From NCBI GenBank assembly GCA_024103495.1, contig JAGFIQ010000149.1, positions 62,001 to 126,000 on the forward strand: DNA of 64,000 nt. Direction: 5' to 3'. The position numbers and the translations under genes are program-made. This document shows, one piece after another, positions 58,617 to 64,000 of the stretch. The notes under the pieces are model-generated. The model made no database searches and was not told the origin of the DNA. It was given only the letters and a program-made list of their open reading frames with translations. Each line of letters begins with the position of its first letter. The first letter of the stretch is position 1. The DNA comes from Aridibacter famidurans (lineage in GTDB: Bacteria; Acidobacteriota; Blastocatellia; Pyrinomonadales; Pyrinomonadaceae).

Positions 58617-60620
58617 CTACTGCGCCTCTGTGCGCGTGAGAGTTACCGCTTTCTGGTCGGCGCTGTGATAAGTATCGAAAAGGTCCTTCAGCCTTCCGTA
58701 GGAACTGGCGGCGAACTCAAGGTTACCGTCGGACCCGAAAGAAAATCGGCGTTTGTAAACGAGGGTTCGGTTCCCGTCGAGGACCATTTCTGAAGAGTGT
58801 CTCCCAAGTTTGCCCGTGTCGTTTATCGGTTGAGCGGGTTCCGCGCTCTCTACACCGAACCCTTCCGGAAGGGTCAATTCGACCTCGTCTTCCTCCGACC
58901 AGGCGTACTGGAAAAAAATGTCGTTGTGCCGGGTGCTGGTCTGAAACGCGGGCTTGGCAGCACGCCCGAACACGTTCGGAATTAGGAACATCCTGCGTCC
59001 GGTCCTTTGGGCGTAATCGGGAACGCGTATGTCGAACCTGTAGATCAATGGCCGGTTGGCGTCATCCAGGTTCTCGATCGATATGTTCTTCACCTCAGCA
59101 ACCTCGGAAACCCTGGATTTCACGTACGAGATCACGGCCTCTTCCCTTTCGTTGGCGGAATCGTCGTCCAGGCGCTCCTTGTACGCCGCGGCAAAGTGTC
59201 CGCTCATTTCGATCATCGCGCTGCCGGTCAGCGATCCGTCTTCCGCAAGCTCGGCCACAAGTTTCCGCTTCTGCTTCGAACGTTCCGGTTCCGTTCCGGG
59301 AAGTTCGACCCAAACAGGTTCATCTTCGTCCGATACGAGAGCCCGTTCGCCTTCCCGGGACCAGGGAAGCATTCCGAACGGAAGGTGCTGGTCGGAAGGC
59401 TCGAAGAACGTCCACTTGCCTTCCAGCTTGACTGCAACCAGCTCGGTTTCAAGCAGATAATCGTTCAGAAGCGAGCTGTCGAATCGGGGGTTCGACCTAA
59501 GGGTGACGTTCGCCATCCGTGCATCGAGGCCCGAGGCGTTCAGCAATGCCGCGAACAAAAGATGAATGTCGTGCCAGTAACCCTGCTTTCGCTTCAGAGT
59601 GTCGGACTCGGACTTGTTATCTTTAATGTCCTCCTTTTGTTTGTCGGTCAGCGCGAGCGCGTCGTCGCCGAGGTTCCTGATATTCGTCTTGCAGAAATCC
59701 CAGATCCTTCTGACCTTCTCGAGCGGATCCGCTGCGTCGCCTGCGATCTGCGCTGCCGCCTCCTGAATGTCCTTTTTCTTTTTGAAGATGGATTCGTGAG
59801 CCTTGTAAGTGCTCCGGCCTTTGTTTCGCCAGTACTCGTCCGGAGTCAGACCGGTGTCGGTCTCCTCGTTCGCGTAATAAACAAGGAGCCACGGCCTGGT
59901 GTCGTACTCGGGAGGCATGAACGGCTCTTCCTTGAACGAGCGGACGTTCGTCACGGCTGTCCCGTAGAACCCGTCGTTTTCTTCCTTGAACCTGGCGTAG
60001 GTATTGAACGTCCGGATCCTCATCGCGAGCCAGGGATGCGAAACCGGCTTCAGGTGGTAACTGACGCGCCTGACCGGGATCTCCCTGGAAAGCTGAAGAC
60101 GGACGTACATGCTGATCGCGTCGCTCCTGATCTCCTTCCAGCGGTACTCGATGACCGATCCCGCCGACACGTCCGGCATCACGAACGACTTGGCGAGGAC
60201 CTTCACACCGTCTCCCTTTACCACTTCCTGTTCGAAGATGTCCTTCTGGTCGAGGACTGAGATCTTGCCGTCAGGGTTGATGGTCCTTGCCTCGATGTCC
60301 TTTATCGACACCTTTCCCGGATAGCCGGGGATGGTCCCGAAGGGCAGCGAAACTTTCGAATGCTCCTCGCGGCCCCGGTCGGTGAAGATCTTTGTCCTCA
60401 GGTAATGGCTCAGGATGCTCTTGTAACCGGCCCGCCGCTGATAATCATCCTCGACCCAGACGTCCCAGAGAAGTACCTCCGCGTCGGCGTTCGGCTCCAC
60501 AACTGAACTCGTTGAGCCAAGTTCCTCGGACGACACCGGGCGCCAGTCGCCGTTCTGTGAGAAGGCGAGTGCAGACAGCAGCAGAACGGACAAGATGACA
60601 TTGCGGGATCTTGGGATCAT
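58617..60620 (-). CDS. DUF3857/transglutaminase-fold secreted protein
   Basis: A 667-residue protein with a signal peptide ending AFS-Q. The N-terminal DUF3857 domain is about 50-225 (VWVEDDYQRRAG ... SVIEYRWKEIRSD). A transglutaminase-like fold follows (about 290-420: LRNLGDDALAL, KQGYWHDIHLLFAALLNASG, LVAVKLEGKWTFFEPSD). In an active transglutaminase-like peptidase the segment corresponding to GYWHD contains the catalytic Cys (G-x-C-x-D), and H and D stand in NH-V and D-P-S; here they read W, E and E. The C-terminus is beta-rich. Probably a non-catalytic relative. The gene has a strong own promoter. Confidence 0.88.
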   Translation of the reverse strand: MIPRSRNVILSVLLLSALAFSQNGDWRPVSSEELGSTSSVVEPNADAEVLLWDVWVEDDYQRRAGYKSILSHYLRTKIFTDRGREEHSKVSLPFGTIPGYPGKVSIKDIEARTINPDGKISVLDQKDIFEQEVVKGDGVKVLAKSFVMPDVSAGSVIEYRWKEIRSDAISMYVRLQLSREIPVRRVSYHLKPVSHPWLAMRIRTFNTYARFKEENDGFYGTAVTNVRSFKEEPFMPPEYDTRPWLLVYYANEETDTGLTPDEYWRNKGRSTYKAHESIFKKKKDIQEAAAQIAGDAADPLEKVRRIWDFCKTNIRNLGDDALALTDKQKEDIKDNKSESDTLKRKQGYWHDIHLLFAALLNASGLDARMANVTLRSNPRFDSSLLNDYLLETELVAVKLEGKWTFFEPSDQHLPFGMLPWSREGERALVSDEDEPVWVELPGTEPERSKQKRKLVAELAEDGSLTGSAMIEMSGHFAAAYKERLDDDSANEREEAVISYVKSRVSEVAEVKNISIENLDDANRPLIYRFDIRVPDYAQRTGRRMFLIPNVFGRAAKPAFQTSTRHNDIFFQYAWSEEDEVELTLPEGFGVESAEPAQPINDTGKLGRHSSEMVLDGNRTLVYKRRFSFGSDGNLEFAASSYGRLKDLFDTYHSADQKAVTLTRTEAQ

Positions 60621-60649
60621 TGTTGGAGCCTCCGTTGAAGATCGCGCCC

Positions 60650-60676
60650 ATTATAGACGCTTTGGCCCAAAGTCAA
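60650..60676 (-). promoter_or_regulatory. Promoter of the DUF3857 gene at 60620
   Basis: Minus strand: TTGACT (complement of 60671-60676), 15 bases, TATAAT (complement of 60650-60655). The spacer is slightly short. AGGCTCC precedes the start codon. Confidence 0.65.
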
Positions 60677-60810
60677 AAAAACTTTCCACAGATCCGCCGC
60701 TGATGGGTGGTAAGGCAAAGAGCGTTTCGCGCATCGCGCACAAAAAGTCGCGGCAAAGCACACGACTTCAACGGAGCTCGGAAACCCGCCGGAAGCACGT
60801 ACTCCGAAGC

Positions 60811-62826
60811 TCAGAGTGAATCGGACCTGATCAATGTGACGGCCTTCTGATCGGCGGCGTGGACGAGATCGAACATATCTTTGATCCGGGCATATAAAGA
60901 AGCCTCGAACAGCAGCTTCCCCGAATCTCCGAAGGAAAACGCGCGCGAATAGATGAGCGTGCGCGAGCCTTTGTCGAAGGCTATCTTGCCGGAGTAGCTT
61001 CCCAGGTCGCCTGTTTCCGCGATCGAAATGGGATCGCCGGCCGTTTCGAATTCGAAGCCTTCCGGTATCTCTATGTGAACCGTGTCTATCTCAGACCAGG
61101 CGTATCTGAAAAAAATGTCGTTTCGGCGTGAGCCGGAAATAAAAACAGGCTTCGTATCGTTAGCAAAGACGTTCGGCTTGAGTAAGAGCCTCCTTGAAGT
61201 GGATTCACAGTATTGCGGAACCGTGAACTCTAACCTGTACACAAGCGGCTTCTCCGGTTCCCCGAGGTTTTCGATCGTTACGCTTTCCACAGACGCCGAA
61301 GGCCCGATCCTCGAAACGGCATATTCCTTTGCTTTGGCTTCGCGTTCTTCGGGAGCCAGACTATCGAGAGCCTCCGCGATGAACGCAGCGGCATGGCCGG
61401 TGAACTCTATGTCGGCGGTTCCATAGATACCGCCGGAGTCATCGAGCTTCAGTCGAAGGGTCCTTGCTACTCGGGATCGCTCGGGTCGGCTCGCGGGGAT
61501 CCTGTTCCACTCAGGCGTATCCTCATCGACAATGAGAACCTCTTCACCTTCCATTTCCCAGCTCAACATTCCGAAAGGAAGATGCTGCAGCGAGGGATCA
61601 AAATAGGCCCACCCTCCGTCGAGCTTCACCGCAACGATCTCCGAATCCAGAAGAAACGCGCTGAGGAAGCTTTTGTCGAATGTCGGGTTTGTACGTCTCG
61701 CAGGCCTTGCCAGCCGTGCGTCAAATCCGGCGGCTCGCGCCATCGCAAGAAACAGGTGATTGATCTCGTACGAGTATCCCTGTCTTCTCTTCAGGGTGTC
61801 CGACGCATTCTTGTTCTCCTTCAGATCGTCCCGCTCTTCGCGGGAAAGCCCCAATGCGTCATCTGATAGATTTCTTATGCTCTTGCTGCAGTACGTATAG
61901 ATACGGCGCAACTTCTCGACAGCGGAAGATGCGTCGCCTAAGACCCTTTCAGTCGCTTTCGAAATGCTCTTCCTTTTCTTGAAGGTCGACTTGTGGGACT
62001 CGAGCGTTCTCAGGTTGACGCGTCCCCAGTATTGGGACCTCGGCACATCGTTGCTCATTTCCGGGCCGGCGTAATAGACAAGTAGCCACGGCCTGACGCC
62101 GTCTTCCGGCGGCATGTATGGTTCTTCCACGTAGGCCGGCACATCGTGAAATGTGAGGCTGTAGAACCCCCCTGCTTCTTTAACAGCTTCAGCAGTCGTG
62201 TTGAACGCCCTGATTCTCATCGAAAGTCTAAATCCGGGAGCCGAAACGGGTTTAAGATAATATTTGACTTCCCTGATCGGTACGTCCCTGGCCACCTGAA
62301 GGCGTTCGAACAAGGTCAGAGAATCCTGACGCACTTCCCTCCAGCGGTACTCCACAACAGATCCCGTTTCAATCCCCGGAATTACGAAAGACTTGGCTTG
62401 AAGGCGGATTCCCTCTCCGGATACGACATCTTGATCGAAGATATCCTGCTGTTTCAGGTTGATGATCGTTCCGTCGCGCCGCGTCGTTCTGGCCGCGATT
62501 TCCGAAATCTCCACCCGGGCGTCAACCGAGCTCAAGTTGCCGTACGGGATCTCCACCTTGGCGTTATCCTCCCTGCCGCGGTCGGAGAAGATCTTAATTC
62601 TGATGTAGTGGTCGAGGTTGGTGCGGAATCCCTTGTCGGGAACGTACTGGTCTTCGACCCTCACGTCCCAAAAGATCACCTCCGCATCGGCGTCCTGCTC
62701 TACAAGAGCTGTTTCGGAAGAGAACTCTTCGGGTGAGACCGGCCGCCAGCCGTTGTTCTGGCCAAGCGCGGGAACGGCGAAGAAAAGCAGAGCCAAAGGT
62801 GCTGTGATCAGGCGAGGTATCATCAT
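60811..62826 (-). CDS. DUF3857/transglutaminase-fold secreted protein, paralogue
   Basis: A 671-residue paralogue of the downstream gene, similar along its whole length. Start at either of two consecutive ATGs (62826 or 62823). Signal peptide ending ALG-Q. DUF3857 about 50-225; transglutaminase-like region about 290-420, with QGYSYEINHLFLAMARAAG in place of a G-x-C-x-D motif, so the catalytic Cys is also missing, as are the H and D. Both copies keep the GWRPVSPEEF-type N-terminus. The two genes arose by tandem duplication; each has its own TATAAT. Confidence 0.88.
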   Translation of the reverse strand: MMIPRLITAPLALLFFAVPALGQNNGWRPVSPEEFSSETALVEQDADAEVIFWDVRVEDQYVPDKGFRTNLDHYIRIKIFSDRGREDNAKVEIPYGNLSSVDARVEISEIAARTTRRDGTIINLKQQDIFDQDVVSGEGIRLQAKSFVIPGIETGSVVEYRWREVRQDSLTLFERLQVARDVPIREVKYYLKPVSAPGFRLSMRIRAFNTTAEAVKEAGGFYSLTFHDVPAYVEEPYMPPEDGVRPWLLVYYAGPEMSNDVPRSQYWGRVNLRTLESHKSTFKKRKSISKATERVLGDASSAVEKLRRIYTYCSKSIRNLSDDALGLSREERDDLKENKNASDTLKRRQGYSYEINHLFLAMARAAGFDARLARPARRTNPTFDKSFLSAFLLDSEIVAVKLDGGWAYFDPSLQHLPFGMLSWEMEGEEVLIVDEDTPEWNRIPASRPERSRVARTLRLKLDDSGGIYGTADIEFTGHAAAFIAEALDSLAPEEREAKAKEYAVSRIGPSASVESVTIENLGEPEKPLVYRLEFTVPQYCESTSRRLLLKPNVFANDTKPVFISGSRRNDIFFRYAWSEIDTVHIEIPEGFEFETAGDPISIAETGDLGSYSGKIAFDKGSRTLIYSRAFSFGDSGKLLFEASLYARIKDMFDLVHAADQKAVTLIRSDSL

Positions 62827-62852
62827 TTCGGCTTTCGAGTCAGACAGCTGAC

Positions 62853-62858
62853 ATTATA
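62853..62858 (-). promoter_or_regulatory. -10 element of the upstream DUF3857 gene
   Basis: TATAAT on the minus strand (complement of 62853-62858), about 27 bases upstream of the start codon. No convincing -35 is visible. Confidence 0.4.
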
Positions 62859-63021
62859 GCCATAGGCAGGGACGGTTTCGAAATATCTTGTTCCGGGATC
62901 GAATGTGGTTGTTCGCAGGTTCGCCTGGTGTCTCGCGGCTTCACGCGCCGGGATCGGAAAACAAACCGAATCGAATGCTGTATCCGTCACCTGTTTCGCT
63001 ATAGAATCTCAACCGATCTTT

Positions 63022-64000
63022 ATGAAGACCCTCGTAACCATTTTTCAGGTGTCAATGCTTGTCGTGCTGGTCCTTCTGGCAGGCGCTTCGGCTGACGGTC
63101 AGGAACTGACCCGGGACAGGGTTCTGCGCGAACTTCGGAACCGGGTCGGCTTCAATGACGAGGACATCGAGCGGCTTGAGAAAGGCGAGACCGTCATCAA
63201 GGAGCTCGAGCGGACCGTTAAGCGCGAGGTCGCGATGATCGGCGCCGTGAAGCTCCAGTATTCGTTCCAACTCGCGAAAAAAGGGCTCGACAGGACCGTC
63301 GATACCCAGCGTAGGGAATCCGCGCGCGAATACGGCGAATTTTCGGGATCGCCGACGGCGGAGGATATGAAAGGCCTTGTCTTTGACGAGGGAGACCTGG
63401 ACGATCTTCGCGAGTGCCGCGTAAACGACTGCAAATGGAACCTTTCGGAAGAGATCATCGGAAAGCTTCAGAGGGAAGTGAACTGGGACGCTGACGACGC
63501 ACCAGAAAAGGCGTCCGGCATATTGAAGCGCGAGCTCGCCGCATATCTTCGCGCATACATCGCCAACGGTGACGGATCGCTGATGGTGTACCGCGACACG
63601 GACCTGCATGTGCCGCTCTCGGATGAGTACGCCGAACTTCTTCGCGACCTTCCATTCATAGACGGATTCGCAGGCCCGTTCTCCGACCACGCCCGGTCAT
63701 TCCCCGCGGGTGCGCCGGAAGGCGTCAGAAGCGTTTTCAACTGGTCCGAAGTAAAGGTCGGTTTGAAGCCCGTAGTGATGATCACGCATACGCTGGCCTA
63801 CGAACCGGGCAGCGATGCGATGTTCAGCGTTTCGAAACAGGTCTTCGCGAATCACTATTTCGATTCGACCCTCGGCATCACCGCCCTGTTCGGCTTTCCC
63901 GGAAACGGCGAACGACCCGCGAGCTATCTCGTCTTCATCAGCCGTTCGAGGGCGAGCGCCCTCAGAGGAAGGCTCGGCGGGCTCATTCGCGGCCTGATCG
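63022..64000 (+). CDS. Secreted protein of unknown function (partial, 3' end missing)
   Basis: The gene starts at 63022 and runs out of the window; 326 codons are present. Signal peptide residues 1-26 (VVLVLLAGASADGQ). About 30-100 is helical and charged (RNRVGFNDEDIERLEKGETV, IKELERTVKREV). Two Cys lie in RECRVNDCKWNL (near 134-138). Later text includes FGFPGNGERPASYLVFISRS. No family recognised. Confidence 0.8.
   Translation, partial: MKTLVTIFQVSMLVVLVLLAGASADGQELTRDRVLRELRNRVGFNDEDIERLEKGETVIKELERTVKREVAMIGAVKLQYSFQLAKKGLDRTVDTQRRESAREYGEFSGSPTAEDMKGLVFDEGDLDDLRECRVNDCKWNLSEEIIGKLQREVNWDADDAPEKASGILKRELAAYLRAYIANGDGSLMVYRDTDLHVPLSDEYAELLRDLPFIDGFAGPFSDHARSFPAGAPEGVRSVFNWSEVKVGLKPVVMITHTLAYEPGSDAMFSVSKQVFANHYFDSTLGITALFGFPGNGERPASYLVFISRSRASALRGRLGGLIRGLI

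Noticed and set aside
59007..60260. 417-codon plus-strand frame
   Set aside because: Antisense to the DUF3857 gene, which has clear signal peptide, domains and promoter.

Overview
The window is 64 kb of high-GC chromosome from a bacterium, most likely an acidobacterium of the Blastocatellia/Pyrinomonadaceae type. That assignment is an inference. It rests on the sigma factor plus Ser/Thr-kinase-TPR pair, the many secreted beta-lactamase-fold hydrolases and DUF4440-type proteins, the FG-GAP/delta-60 repeat protein, and the very abundant palindromic and short-period repeats between genes. I saw no rRNA, tRNA, prophage, insertion sequence or CRISPR array.

Layout. 1-9.6 kb: start of an M55-like peptidase gene, a secreted HExxH protein, an NTF2-like protein flanked by inverted repeats, an amidohydrolase lipoprotein and two tandem serine hydrolases. 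9.9-15.4 kb: a secreted delta-60/FG-GAP protein, divergent from a sigma factor and a TPR kinase. 15.7-26.5 kb: the metabolic core, described below. 26.8-37.2 kb: lipoprotein, S15/CocE hydrolase, serine hydrolase divergent from a membrane-anchored LuxR protein, DUF4199 protein, two MacB-like permeases and another HExxH protein. 37.9-48.5 kb: M1 aminopeptidase, a double-LCCL secreted protein, a second kinase translationally coupled to a secreted propeller, a zinc-ribbon protein, a double DUF4440 protein and two small unrecognised genes. 49-64 kb: an M16 protease operon, TetR plus serine hydrolase, an MscS-family channel, two tandem DUF3857/transglutaminase-fold paralogues and a truncated gene at the right edge.

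The most notable locus is 15.7-26.5 kb. A NuoE-NuoF fusion overlaps by four bases with a formate dehydrogenase catalytic subunit. That subunit is interrupted by an in-frame UGA exactly where the Mo-coordinating Cys/Sec sits. A 6-bp stem with a GGUCU loop starts 12 bases after the UGA, the layout of a bacterial SECIS element, so the gene should be read as one 921-residue selenoprotein rather than two ORFs. It is followed by a GcvT-fold folate-type protein and two overlapping phytoene-desaturase-like flavoproteins. A SolA/sarcosine-oxidase-like flavoenzyme lies on the other side. Together they suggest an N-methyl or one-carbon oxidation module that ends at formate and NADH; the substrate is unknown.

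Intergenic DNA is dominated by a few repeat types: palindromic REP-like units, a family built on 9-bp-period 'ACCACAGAG' sequence, and several unrelated sequences that all repeat with an exact 7-bp period. One REP-like copy supplies the C-terminus and stop codon of the formate dehydrogenase. Many genes encode exported proteins (peptidases, hydrolases, adhesion-like proteins), consistent with a heterotroph that processes peptides outside the cytoplasm.
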